Of a stretch of DNA of 64,000 nucleotides, positions 25,095-32,919 are shown one piece after another. Every line of letters starts with the position of its first letter. Position 1 is the first letter of the stretch. Under the pieces are notes generated by a model. The model was not told the origin of the DNA. It did no database searches and saw nothing but the letters and a program-made list of their open reading frames with translations. The stretch is taken from IMG/VR virus record IMGVR_UViG_3300050821_007139, positions 27,469-91,468 of that record; one strand, written 5' to 3'. This DNA comes from a virus. Made by a program: the position numbers and the translations under genes.

Positions 25095-26240
25095 TTATTC
25101 CTCGCGTTTTAAACTCTCGCCATGAGCAAGCATAGACTTCCAGGCAATTTCGTTGCTGTATATCGAAGCCAAGTAACCCAGCCCGCGCCGCTTTTCTGGC
25201 AACGTGGCGTGTTGTAAAATCATTGGATCATCGGCGCAATTATTAACTATGATACCTATTCGTAGAAAATGACTTATATCGAAGATGCCATTTTGAAAGG
25301 CTTTTGGAACTGGAGAGCGCAATGCGCCTATCAGTAATTCCCATGCTTGAATTTCCTCTTCTAAACTTTTCCAATAATTAAGCTCGGGATCTTCTCGGGT
25401 CATGAAAGGAATTACAAGCGATTCGTAAGGACTTCTGGCAAAACTTACCATAGATATAAGTTCGGATAAGATCCGCCGCATTGGAACTGGCATATTTTTG
25501 ATTTCAGACCGGGAGAACAGGGCATATCCGGTTTCGATGTCGATTGTATAAGATTCAGCAGGCTGAGCTAGCCAAGTTTTGATTTCACTTAGGGTTATCT
25601 TTTCTTTCGTTTTTGGATCTTCACAAGTTATCCAGCGTTTGATTCGTCTTATTTCGGGAAAGTTTGATTCGTAGGCGACCTTTTGTAGATCTGAAATAAT
25701 ATCTGTTCTTAGTTGTTCTTGGCGCAGTGCTGCAGGATGGAATGTTGGAAAGACCTTTTTATTAAATCTCAAGCTTAGCTTAGGCGTGCCTCGAATTGAG
25801 CTTATATTAGTTATGCCTAGTAACGCCCAACAGGCATAGTTTCCTAAAGCGACGATTACATTGGGATTATGATTCTCTATTTCTTTCCATAAGTTCTCGA
25901 TATGATAGCGATATTCGGATTTGACATAAAAGATGCGGTTATTGATCTTGATTGGGGGTAAACTTGTGTCTATATTTCCTTGTGTAGCGAAGAATAGTTC
26001 GGTCTTATCGCCTTCCGGGTGTTCGTTGAAGACATTTGTTACTGCAATTTGGTGCTCGTCTTTTAGCCATTTCCAATGAGAGATCATGTCTTCAAGGCTT
26101 GGATAAGGTACGCGCAGTTCAGGCGCAAGATTGGAGCTTCCTAGCATCTTTGCTAATTCTCGGCCTGACCAGCCGACTAATGGATGACCGACTAGGGCTT
26201 CATTTTTTCCTAAACTTTCGGCTACAAGAACTACTTTCAT
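25095..26240 (-). CDS. Fusion of uracil-DNA glycosylase-like domain and 3'-5' exonuclease motifs I-II
   Basis: 381 aa. Residues 1-180 match UDG superfamily family 4/5: VAESLGKNEALVGHPLVGWSG at 6-26 and FPTFHPAALRQE at about 163-174. Residues of about 200-381 are the first part of a DnaQ-type proofreading domain: TIDIETG (motif I, near 230) and FQNGIFDISHF (motif II, near 315). It ends with LGYLASIY...HGES, where family A polymerases lead into motif III. Motif III itself lies at the start of the polymerase gene at 24079. The pair probably reassemble as one proofreading polymerase carrying a glycosylase module. Confidence 0.85.
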   Translation of the reverse strand: MKVVLVAESLGKNEALVGHPLVGWSGRELAKMLGSSNLAPELRVPYPSLEDMISHWKWLKDEHQIAVTNVFNEHPEGDKTELFFATQGNIDTSLPPIKINNRIFYVKSEYRYHIENLWKEIENHNPNVIVALGNYACWALLGITNISSIRGTPKLSLRFNKKVFPTFHPAALRQEQLRTDIISDLQKVAYESNFPEIRRIKRWITCEDPKTKEKITLSEIKTWLAQPAESYTIDIETGYALFSRSEIKNMPVPMRRILSELISMVSFARSPYESLVIPFMTREDPELNYWKSLEEEIQAWELLIGALRSPVPKAFQNGIFDISHFLRIGIIVNNCADDPMILQHATLPEKRRGLGYLASIYSNEIAWKSMLAHGESLKREE

Positions 26241-27622
26241 CTTACAGCTTCACTAGCTTTTCTTTTAGATCTTTCTTTTAGAGTTAATTCGTTAGCTTTG
26301 GCTGCGTATTCTTCATTAATTTCAATTCCCAGTACACTTCGGGCGCCTAGGCTTTCGGCAGCTCGAATTGCACTTCCGCTGCCGGAACATATATCTAAAA
26401 AATCTGTAGCGTTATCGACTAGCATTGATAGAAAATGTTTCAGCATTGATTCTGATTTTTGATTAGGAACGATTGGAGATGTAACTGCAGGGGCCGCGTA
26501 ACAGTCTGTCATTTTTTTAAATAAGGCTCGGTCGCCCCGGGTAACTAATAGACAACTTTCATAGCTTGGCTTAGGATGCAGTCCACGCACACCTGGAGCG
26601 CCGTTATTTGTGTCTGATTTGAACCAAATTAAAGGATAATCGGTAAGAAAGAATTGAGAATTGATAAATTTATTTATGATTGGCAGGGAATCTCCTTCAC
26701 GATCTAACCAAAACATTATATGACAACTGTAACTAGCAAAGTTGTCTATATTATCAATTAATGAATTTGGCAAAGCATAATACGAATTTTCATCATGTGT
26801 AAAATCACAATGAATCAGGTTAAATTTATCTCCGGAATAACTCTCGCTCCAAGATATAAAATCGGTAGTTATAATTGGAGGAGTAGCTTTATCCAAATTC
26901 GGCTTTGGTTTTACATCTGTAATAATAGTTTCAGTTTTTGAAATTGGCATTAATTGTTCATGATTTGTGTCAGTATAGATATCATGTGTATCTGAATAAC
27001 TAACTAATGTTGGAAGGACAGAATCGGCTAGTTTTGTTACTTGATCCTTATTTAAGGGGGCGCGTAGTAGTTCTTCGACTAAATCTGCGGCTTTTTTTTC
27101 CTCCTTTCGTTGTAAGATGCCTAGGGCTTGCGTAAAGTTATCAGCGTTAGATAATAGTGGTGAGTCTAATTCTTTAAAGACATTTAATATGTTTCCGATT
27201 TGTTGCGGGGTGTAATTTAAAGCTTCAGCTGTTTTGGAGTTTGTCCAAGAGATATCTTTGCTTGTTTTATTTTTATGAAAATCTCCTATGGCGCTGACAT
27301 GATCCTGCCAAGATAAGTTTTCGCGCTTGATATTTTCTTCAAGTTCGATAATTTGAAGCTCGTCTGGATCTAAGGTATCGTAATAACGTATGGGAACTTG
27401 GCTTAAGTTTAGTTCTAATGCACAAAGTAATCGTCTGTGTCCGGCGACTAAGGTTAGTTTGTCTAATCGCTCTAGCTTTTCTCTATGAACAATTATTGGG
27501 TTCCAGATTCCTCTGGATCTTATGGAATCTATTAAACCTTCTGTTGTCGCATTCTTTCGTTGGCGCTCGCCTATATTTATCTCGCCTGGATCAACAAAGT
27601 CGATTTCATTTGTTATTGGCAT
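26237..27622 (-). CDS. ParB-like domain fused to degenerate DNA methyltransferase
   Basis: 461 aa. The N-terminal 200 residues are ParB-like: IDSIRSRGIWNPIIVHR, LVAGHRRLLCALEL, IELEENIKRENLSWQDHV. The C-terminal 200 residues follow the N4/N6 methyltransferase order, with FNLIHCDFTHD at the catalytic position and LDICSGSGSAIRAAESLGARSVLGIEIN as the SAM-binding motif. The expected D-P-P-Y/W is CDFTHD, so the catalytic loop looks lost while the SAM loop is kept. Known ParB-MTase fusions modify DNA in phages. This one may be a DNA-binding regulator. Confidence 0.75.
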   Translation of the reverse strand: MPITNEIDFVDPGEINIGERQRKNATTEGLIDSIRSRGIWNPIIVHREKLERLDKLTLVAGHRRLLCALELNLSQVPIRYYDTLDPDELQIIELEENIKRENLSWQDHVSAIGDFHKNKTSKDISWTNSKTAEALNYTPQQIGNILNVFKELDSPLLSNADNFTQALGILQRKEEKKAADLVEELLRAPLNKDQVTKLADSVLPTLVSYSDTHDIYTDTNHEQLMPISKTETIITDVKPKPNLDKATPPIITTDFISWSESYSGDKFNLIHCDFTHDENSYYALPNSLIDNIDNFASYSCHIMFWLDREGDSLPIINKFINSQFFLTDYPLIWFKSDTNNGAPGVRGLHPKPSYESCLLVTRGDRALFKKMTDCYAAPAVTSPIVPNQKSESMLKHFLSMLVDNATDFLDICSGSGSAIRAAESLGARSVLGIEINEEYAAKANELTLKERSKRKASEAVR

Positions 27623-27810
27623 GGGTTTGTTCCGGTCTCCTTTGGAGGCTGGATGCGCTCCCCGATTACACTAATGTCTGAATAGACAACCATCTCCTCT
27701 CCTTGAGCCAGGATAAACCATTCGTGGCCGGTCCATTCCGCAGGCTCCCATTTATTATGAGAACTAGGCTTGACCCAATAAAAACCTTCTTCTAGTTTGA
27801 TCTTTGGCAT
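27613..27810 (-). CDS. Small W-rich phage protein
   Basis: 65 aa. GFYWVKPSSHNKWEPAEWTGHEWF is a widespread small phage protein pattern with spaced tryptophans. Overlaps the downstream ParB-fusion gene by 10 bases. Function unknown. Confidence 0.6.
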   Translation of the reverse strand: MPKIKLEEGFYWVKPSSHNKWEPAEWTGHEWFILAQGEEMVVYSDISVIGERIQPPKETGTNPCQ

Positions 27811-27825
27811 AAGGAAATTAACTTA

Positions 27826-28206
27826 TTATCTGACGCCAATAGCATTGATTATTCCGACGATTTGTAAGGTTCCATCGGGTCCATTTCCGAAACAAGGCAC
27901 CATTGGGGCCGAATAAGGAAATACAGGTGTGTAGTCGAATACAGTTGCTACTTCGATAGGATCGTTAGCGAGGTATTTTGTATGTATTGTGGTCCAACGC
28001 ATTTGTGCGTCAGAGTCATGGACGTTAATGGCGAAGGTTTTACCGTTTACTACAAATTTTGCGCATAGCGGCCCGGCGGGTAAGAAGTCGCTTGGGACCC
28101 CTGCAGCACTCCAGGTTGCGTTGGATCTTATTGGCGGCGACTGTGCTAAAGTTGCATTGGTGATTGCGATGAGACTTGTAGTGGCGAATATGATTATTTT
28201 AAACAT
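27826..28206 (-). CDS. Secreted protein, paralogue of 28462
   Basis: 126 aa. Signal peptide of about 21 residues ending LAQ. The mature domain has AGPLCAKFVVNGKTFAINV and VPCFGNGPDG, matching AGAFCAKRTVGGVQVAVDL and VLCNDGGVLL of 28462. Two cysteines are shared and probably form a disulfide. Two related secreted proteins flank the 28347 leader RNA. Confidence 0.65.
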   Translation of the reverse strand: MFKIIIFATTSLIAITNATLAQSPPIRSNATWSAAGVPSDFLPAGPLCAKFVVNGKTFAINVHDSDAQMRWTTIHTKYLANDPIEVATVFDYTPVFPYSAPMVPCFGNGPDGTLQIVGIINAIGVR

Positions 28207-28217
28207 AGATTATCTCC

Positions 28218-28328
28218 TTAGGTTGATTTTTTGTTAGGTTTTTGAAGTGATTTTCGCGAGCTTTTGGCGCCTTTACGTTTCATAATAGCGCTTGACCGAC
28301 GGCGTTTGGCAGTTGGGGTTGTGGACAT
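28218..28328 (-). CDS. Highly basic 36-aa protein
   Basis: ATG 28328 to TAA 28218-28220, with AGGGAAG upstream. About 40 percent Lys/Arg plus many serines (AKRRRSSAIMKRKGAKSSRK). Likely binds nucleic acid. A 93-base hairpin structure abuts its ribosome site, so its translation may be controlled by RNA structure. Confidence 0.55.
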   Translation of the reverse strand: MSTTPTAKRRRSSAIMKRKGAKSSRKSLQKPNKKST

Positions 28329-28346
28329 TTTAAATTTTCTTCCCTT

Positions 28347-28439
28347 ATAACATGGGGCTCCCCTCGTCGTTACCCGAAGCTAAGCGTTCAAAATTAGTCT
28401 GCCGAGTAGGCACAGACTACAAAGCTCCGCCCATGTTAT
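28347..28439 (-). ncRNA. Leader RNA abutting a ribosome binding site
   Basis: On the minus strand ATAACATGGG (28439-28430) pairs perfectly with CCCATGTTAT (28356-28347). Inside, AGTCT with AGACT plus TGCC with GGCA form a tight hairpin over TACTC. The closing helix ends one base before AGGGAAG, the ribosome site of the basic 36-aa gene. A riboswitch-like or protein-binding leader fits; no known class recognised. Confidence 0.45.
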
Positions 28440-28461
28440 CTTGAGTTGAGTTGACTTTACT

Positions 28462-28812
28462 TTAGTTTACGAAGTCTACTCCTGGGAGAAGTACACCCCC
28501 ATCGTTGCAAAGGACTGTATTGGTGCTGCCGGTGCCGAGGGCCGGATAGGTGTTGATTTGCATGGGGAGGCCGCTAAGGGCACGGAAATCCATCGTTTGG
28601 AGGCGTGCGAGAGCTTGTGCGGCTGGCGTATGGACCAAATCGACCGCGACCTGGACGCCACCAACGGTGCGCTTGGCGCAGAACGCCCCCGCTGTCGCCT
28701 TGCTAGGGTCATTGGTTCCCGAAGCGGTTACTACCGCCTGAGCCGATGCGTAATTGCTGCTAAGCAAAACGGCGCCAAAAGCGACTGCGATAGCGAGATT
28801 AATTTTAGACAT
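28462..28812 (-). CDS. Secreted protein, paralogue of 27826
   Basis: 116 aa. Signal peptide of about 24 residues ending ASAQ. FCAKRTVGGVQVAV and TVLCNDGGVLLPG match the other copy. This copy is GC-richer and has an ALARLQTMDFRALSGLPMQI helix. Function unknown. Confidence 0.65.
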   Translation of the reverse strand: MSKINLAIAVAFGAVLLSSNYASAQAVVTASGTNDPSKATAGAFCAKRTVGGVQVAVDLVHTPAAQALARLQTMDFRALSGLPMQINTYPALGTGSTNTVLCNDGGVLLPGVDFVN

Positions 28813-28825
28813 GATTTGATTCCTA

Positions 28826-28884
28826 GATTAGTTTGAGATTAGATTAGGGTTTGACTTGAGATTGACTTGACTTTAGCTTGACTT
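28826..28884. repeat. TTGACTTGA direct repeats
   Basis: The spacer before the 28888 stop consists of TTAGTTTGAGATTAGATTAG followed by several TTGACTTGA-type units on the plus strand, with another run (TTGAGTTGAGTTGACTTTAC) at 28441-28460. Could be operator repeats or simple slippage products. Confidence 0.4.
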
Positions 28885-28887
28885 GAC

Positions 28888-29382
28888 TTATCGTGGCGCC
28901 CCGACCATAAAGCTGATATTATTGAACACTCGTGGGGCCGCATCTTCTGGTTCACCTGGCCGTTTCTTGCCCGGCCTAGATGTAACGGTTAGCAATACCC
29001 GCTTTCCAATAACTTCATCTACCAACTGATCGGTGGATAGGTTTTGATTAAACTCTGGGAAGGACTTGAAGAGAATCTTAAAGGCGTGCATGCGATTTGT
29101 AGCAATTTCTAGTGCATAGGGGGGAAGGTTCATGCTTCGTAAATCAACGCCTTCTAGATCTTCCGTTGAAACATCTTCGGCTGGTTCAAGTAGTTGGCAA
29201 TGATAAAGAATAGCTTCGGTTTCGGGATTCCAAGGGGTCTGCCCTTTTTCTCGTCGGGTGACTACGCCGTAGTAATGGCCTGCTTTTAGTGTTGGCGGGC
29301 CGTCAGGCAGGGAAGAGACGGGCGCTGACATTGGATCTTCATGATAATCGCGCGCGTCGAAAGCTTTAGCTGTTTGAGCCAT
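28888..29382 (-). CDS. Putative single-stranded DNA-binding protein
   Basis: 164 aa. GHYYGVVTRREKGQTPWNPETEAILYHCQLLEPAED and GKRVLLTVTSRPGKKRPG fit an OB-fold-like protein of the kind encoded next to Sak4-type recombination ATPases. The gene directly follows the RecA-like gene. An SSB role is inferred from position and pattern. Ends VGAPR, without an acidic SSB tail. Confidence 0.55.
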   Translation of the reverse strand: MAQTAKAFDARDYHEDPMSAPVSSLPDGPPTLKAGHYYGVVTRREKGQTPWNPETEAILYHCQLLEPAEDVSTEDLEGVDLRSMNLPPYALEIATNRMHAFKILFKSFPEFNQNLSTDQLVDEVIGKRVLLTVTSRPGKKRPGEPEDAAPRVFNNISFMVGAPR

Positions 29383-29402
29383 AAAGTTGGGTTCCTATAA
29401 GG

Positions 29403-30434
29403 TTAGGTTAGGATAGGGTTTAGGGTTTGTTTGGGTTGTGTATAGTTCGGTTTTGGGTCCTCCTTCTTAAAGCTGGTTCGGTTTTGGATAGCTTCAATTA
29501 ACTCTTTTGGTTCAGGCTTCCCTTGAAGTTTGCAAAATATTTCAGCTAAACCAGTGCTTACATCGTAAGTTGGCTTTAGACTGAAGGGCGCGCTAGTTTT
29601 GACTGCTATTGCGCCTTGAGGAGTTGTATGGATTAGTCTTTTTGTATTTCTCCCGGTTCCTTCTATTCGCATTTCGACTACATTATTAAAGTATCTTCCG
29701 AATCTTGGACCCAAAGCGCGGCCAAGTGCACTTGGAAAGGCTTTTTCGGAGCCGAAAATATCGCTTGAATTGGAGCTTAGGACACGATTTTTTTGTCCGG
29801 TTTTATTATCCTCCATGAAGCTTTCACTTATGTAATTTATATGGGTGATTACTATTACATGGCACTTGACTGCATCGGAGTATAGAAATCGTAGTACATT
29901 TTCCATTTTTTCTTGTGCGGCGCCTATAAATCTTCGCCATTCGTTACCTAATGGTTCGGCGCCTAATTTACTATTCATTTGTTGAACGTAGCTTAAAGCT
30001 GCATAGCCAGAGAAAGTCGAAGAGTCGAGTACTATTACGCTATCTTCACTCCAAGATGTAATTGGGCCTAATTTGACTCCACAGGCTTCGTCCCAGGAGT
30101 TTAGTAATTTTTCTATCTTTGGCCAAACGGTAGCGCTTTGGGGTTGAATCCTGACCTTATCTCCGCCTAGATCCATTGTTATCATTTTATGATTAACAGT
30201 TTCGTATCGGAAGGATTCTTCGAGATCGAGACTTTGTGCAATTTTATAATATGGGCTTTCAGGATCATGGAGGCAATTTAAAATTATATCTAATCCGTTA
30301 TCGACATCAATAACACGCAATTTATGACCGTTTAGAATTAAGGAAACTATGGCGCCGCTTTTGCCGACACCGGAATCTCCGGCAATACAAATCTTGATTG
30401 GTTTCTTGCCTAAACCTTCAGCGCCGGAAGTCAT
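29403..30434 (-). CDS. Sak4/RecA-like recombination ATPase
   Basis: 343 aa. Walker A GDSGVGKS at about 19-26, KLRVIDVDNGLD after it, and Walker B VIVLDS near 128-133. HVIVITHINY (about 195) matches the sensor strand of AAA_24/Sak4 proteins. Such proteins promote single-strand annealing or strand exchange in phage recombination and replication. Its neighbour at 28888 is an SSB-like partner, the usual pairing. Confidence 0.82.
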   Translation of the reverse strand: MTSGAEGLGKKPIKICIAGDSGVGKSGAIVSLILNGHKLRVIDVDNGLDIILNCLHDPESPYYKIAQSLDLEESFRYETVNHKMITMDLGGDKVRIQPQSATVWPKIEKLLNSWDEACGVKLGPITSWSEDSVIVLDSSTFSGYAALSYVQQMNSKLGAEPLGNEWRRFIGAAQEKMENVLRFLYSDAVKCHVIVITHINYISESFMEDNKTGQKNRVLSSNSSDIFGSEKAFPSALGRALGPRFGRYFNNVVEMRIEGTGRNTKRLIHTTPQGAIAVKTSAPFSLKPTYDVSTGLAEIFCKLQGKPEPKELIEAIQNRTSFKKEDPKPNYTQPKQTLNPILT

Positions 30435-30520
30435 TTAGGATCTCTTCCAAAGTATGATATTAATACTACAAATAAACATGCTACAAAGCCGGAAATACAT
30501 ATACATTGCTCCCAAGTCAT
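30431..30520 (-). CDS. 29-aa membrane peptide
   Basis: ATG 30520; the TGA overlaps the start of the RecA-like gene (ATGA). A single helix (ICISGFVACLFVVLISYF) with a GRDPK tail. Coupled translation with the ATPase is likely. Function unknown. Confidence 0.45.
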   Translation of the reverse strand: MTWEQCICISGFVACLFVVLISYFGRDPK

Positions 30521-30535
30521 GATTCAAATTACTCC

Positions 30536-30733
30536 TTAACCATTCTCTGATTTTGTTTCTTCTACTTTTCCGTGATTAAAGTTCGGCCCTGCTTTTGGGT
30601 CAGGATCGATTCGCTCCCCGGGCGGGTGTTGATGTACGGTGCCATCAGGACGAATGTAAAGTGGTATTTGCAGATTATCACTTAATTGTTGAACTTTGGC
30701 TTTAGCTACAGGGTCGATTTCTTTTGTTTTCAC
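30536..30733 (-). CDS. Hypothetical protein (65 aa)
   Basis: Soluble, with QIPLYIRPDGTVHQHPPGERIDPDP and a charged C-terminus. Overlaps the upstream gene by four bases. No family recognised. Confidence 0.55.
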   Translation of the reverse strand: MKTKEIDPVAKAKVQQLSDNLQIPLYIRPDGTVHQHPPGERIDPDPKAGPNFNHGKVEETKSENG

Positions 30734-30978
30734 TTGTAGTGCTCATCATTATCTTTTACTAATTTTTCAGCTGCGGTTTTGGCTTGTTCTTTAGTTATGT
30801 ATTCGCCAAACCCCGCCCCGTTTTTATAAACACCCCACGGATTTGTGGTCTGTTTGGCGTGCATTACCATAACTAATACTTTGCCGGTACTTTCTTCAAC
30901 GAATCTCTCATATTCTTCAACGCTGTCGCTTGATGCAATCCACATCGCTGCCACTATGGCGATAATAGGCTTGTTCAT
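30730..30978 (-). CDS. Hypothetical protein with hydrophobic N-terminus
   Basis: 82 aa. The first 16 residues (NKPIIAIVAAMWIASS) could be a weak signal. The remainder, VLVMVMHAKQTTNPWGVYKNGAG and ITKEQAKTAAEKLVK, looks like a small alpha-beta domain. Function unknown. Confidence 0.55.
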   Translation of the reverse strand: MNKPIIAIVAAMWIASSDSVEEYERFVEESTGKVLVMVMHAKQTTNPWGVYKNGAGFGEYITKEQAKTAAEKLVKDNDEHYK

Positions 30979-30982
30979 CTCT

Positions 30983-31180
30983 TTATTTCCGCTTTAGGAC
31001 TATTCTGATTGAGTGCGGCCCGAAATTTATTTGTTGCGTTTCGCCTTTAACTTGTAGAGTAACCTCGCCTGTTACTTCATCAGCGGCTATAATATCCCCG
31101 GGCACATCGCGATAACTATCGGTGCGGATTATCTTATATCTAGCTTTTTCTTCTGTGTTATCGCCGGATTCGAATTTCAT
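30983..31180 (-). CDS. Small protein, paralogue of 21765
   Basis: 65 aa, AT-rich version of the 21765 protein (RTDSY, TGEVTLQV, NFGPHSIRIV in matching order). Its start overlaps the zinc-ribbon gene by four bases. Function unknown. Confidence 0.6.
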   Translation of the reverse strand: MKFESGDNTEEKARYKIIRTDSYRDVPGDIIAADEVTGEVTLQVKGETQQINFGPHSIRIVLKRK

Positions 31181-31350
31181 AATAAATCTTCCAACTTTGG
31201 TGGATTATAGCGATGACGGCACTGCTGACATTCGTATGGCTTATCATTGGCATTTAAATGAAAAATTTTGGTAGCTCTACCGCTGCATTTGGGGCAGACC
31301 CGTGGTGAAGTCCATTTTTTAGGAGCCTTTAATCTGTCCTCTATGATCAC
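31177..31350 (-). CDS. Zinc-ribbon protein (57 aa)
   Basis: GTG at 31350 overlaps the previous stop (GTGA) and its stop overlaps the next ATG. CPKC (19-22) and CQQC (41-44), 18 residues apart, make a four-cysteine zinc ribbon with aromatic residues between. Coupled to the Cas4/RecB-like nuclease upstream. Possible nucleic-acid adaptor. Confidence 0.6.
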   Translation of the reverse strand: MIIEDRLKAPKKWTSPRVCPKCSGRATKIFHLNANDKPYECQQCRHRYNPPKLEDLL

Positions 31351-32546
31351 GGCTTTTCTCTACTTTTTAGGGGATCCCAGACTCGCTTATCATAGTTAGC
31401 TTTTAGCAGGGTTTCTCTTATTTCAGGCGCTTCAGCGCAGACTTTCCTGAACGGGCATTGATAGCTTAATTCGCCAGTTTGTGGATCTTCATAAACTTGT
31501 CCACACATTTTTTCGTTCATAGGCCAATGATTTCTTTCAGCGGCTACTTCTGCTAAGCTGATATAATATTCGGTATCTGTTATCCATTCAGCTAGGTAAC
31601 TTTCACTTCGGGCTATCTCTCTTCGTTCAAATTCAGTGCTTTCTACTTTGATTTGACTTGCGTCGATGATCACACCTTTTATTTCTTCACTGAAGACGAG
31701 TTTACCAGCGTAGGAGTAAAAGGAGACTTGATTATCAGGTGAGTATTTGGCAAAATAAGCGGAATTTAAGGTAAATTTGGTTGTCTTCGCATCGGGTATC
31801 CAAAGTGCTTCTTGAAACTCAGCTATACGATCGAAATGGCCGCATAAAATATATGTTTCGCCAACGGTTCCGGTGCCGTTACAATTTCTGCATTCTTCTA
31901 AGCCATCATCAATGTGATCTGGCAAATTTAGATTGAGTGGTTCTCTTAATATTTGTCCGTCGCCGAAACAAATTGGACATTCGACTTGAGTTATAGTTGT
32001 TTTCTTATCTAGTTCTAATCTAAAGCTTAGTTCGACTGCGGCTTTTCCATTAGCTAAGATATAAGTCTTAAAGCTGTCATTTTTAAAATTATCTAAATAA
32101 TCAATAATGGAACGGATTAAGGTGATTCGGTTTTTATTGGGATTATCACTTATCCAGGGACGATTAAGTTTATCATCCCAGGTTGATATTAGAGCATGCT
32201 TAACTGACTCTATTAAGGCGCTTTCGTGATCGTCGCCGGCTGCTAAGCGGTGTTGGTATAACTCTAATGCGGAATGATACTCTAGGCCAAAACGTAGGTG
32301 AACGGACTGTTCACGAGGAACCCAGCCGTCAATGATAGTATATTTGTAACGCCGTTGACAGCCTTTAAATTCTCCAAGCGATGTCGAATCCCAAGCTAAT
32401 TGAAGGGTAGGAAGGAGTTTAGAGAAGCTGGAATTAATGTACGGGCCTTCCACCCGCGCGCCAGTTCTAGCCTGGTTCTCCTGACCGGCCATATTTTCGG
32501 TTTCAGGCAGATTGGAATTATTGATTATTAGCTCTAATTGGTTCAT
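31347..32546 (-). CDS. Cas4/RecB-like PD-(D/E)XK nuclease with inserted zinc knuckle
   Basis: 399 aa. SLGEFKGCQRRYKY supplies Cys63; C-terminal CGQ...CPFRKVC adds three more, the layout of the Fe-S cluster in AddB/Cas4 nucleases. HFDRI (Asp239) and WIPDAKTTK (Asp252, Lys254) form the nuclease core. Between them and the N-terminal part, CPICFGDG (190-197) and CRNCNGTG (219-226) make a DnaJ-type double CxxCxGxG knuckle, which is not a normal part of this family. Probably a 5'-3' exonuclease acting with the Sak4 ATPase and SSB-like protein in recombination. Confidence 0.8.
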   Translation of the reverse strand: MNQLELIINNSNLPETENMAGQENQARTGARVEGPYINSSFSKLLPTLQLAWDSTSLGEFKGCQRRYKYTIIDGWVPREQSVHLRFGLEYHSALELYQHRLAAGDDHESALIESVKHALISTWDDKLNRPWISDNPNKNRITLIRSIIDYLDNFKNDSFKTYILANGKAAVELSFRLELDKKTTITQVECPICFGDGQILREPLNLNLPDHIDDGLEECRNCNGTGTVGETYILCGHFDRIAEFQEALWIPDAKTTKFTLNSAYFAKYSPDNQVSFYSYAGKLVFSEEIKGVIIDASQIKVESTEFERREIARSESYLAEWITDTEYYISLAEVAAERNHWPMNEKMCGQVYEDPQTGELSYQCPFRKVCAEAPEIRETLLKANYDKRVWDPLKSREKP

Positions 32547-32714
32547 TTATTTGAATAATCTCATAAATTCAACTAACATAGCTACAAAAACAAATCCATT
32601 ACACCAAGCAAAGATGATTAAAAGTCCGTCATATTTTCCTAATCCAATACCGAGCGCCATCATTCCGCCAGTTAGAAGAAACATAAGAAACATGATTAAA
32701 ACAAACCAGCGCAT
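32547..32714 (-). CDS. Two-span membrane protein (55 aa)
   Basis: ATG 32714 to TAA 32547-32549, abutting the nuclease ATG. Two helices (about 3-25 and 29-50) joined by GLGKYDG. Fills the gap exactly, so probably real. Function unknown. Confidence 0.5.
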   Translation of the reverse strand: MRWFVLIMFLMFLLTGGMMALGIGLGKYDGLLIIFAWCNGFVFVAMLVEFMRLFK

Positions 32715-32715
32715 T

Positions 32716-32919
32716 TCACTTATCTTGACTTAAGTGCTGAGCAGTTTTCAAATTACTTAATGCGATATGGATTTGCGTTTGTGCGTTATTTGAAAGCTTC
32801 TCTTCTAGAGCTTTGTTTAAATAAAGCTCTATATTGCTCATAAGGAACTTAATTGCTTTTAGCTCGCCGGAACTAAGCCGCTTCGAGCGTGAGCTTGGAT
32901 TTGTTTTTGTTTCGCTCAT
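32716..32919 (-). CDS. Helical hypothetical protein (67 aa)
   Basis: Basic Ser/Lys-rich start, then two helices (AIKFLMSNIELYLNKAL, TQIHIALSNLKTA). Overlaps the upstream gene by ATGA. No family recognised. Confidence 0.55.
   Translation of the reverse strand: MSETKTNPSSRSKRLSSGELKAIKFLMSNIELYLNKALEEKLSNNAQTQIHIALSNLKTAQHLSQDK

Noticed and set aside
28888-29450. Telomere-like TTAGGG/TTTAGGG run at 29400-29430
   Set aside because: It is mostly the coding end of the RecA-like gene (NPILT) with a short simple-sequence spacer; no sign of a linear-end structure.
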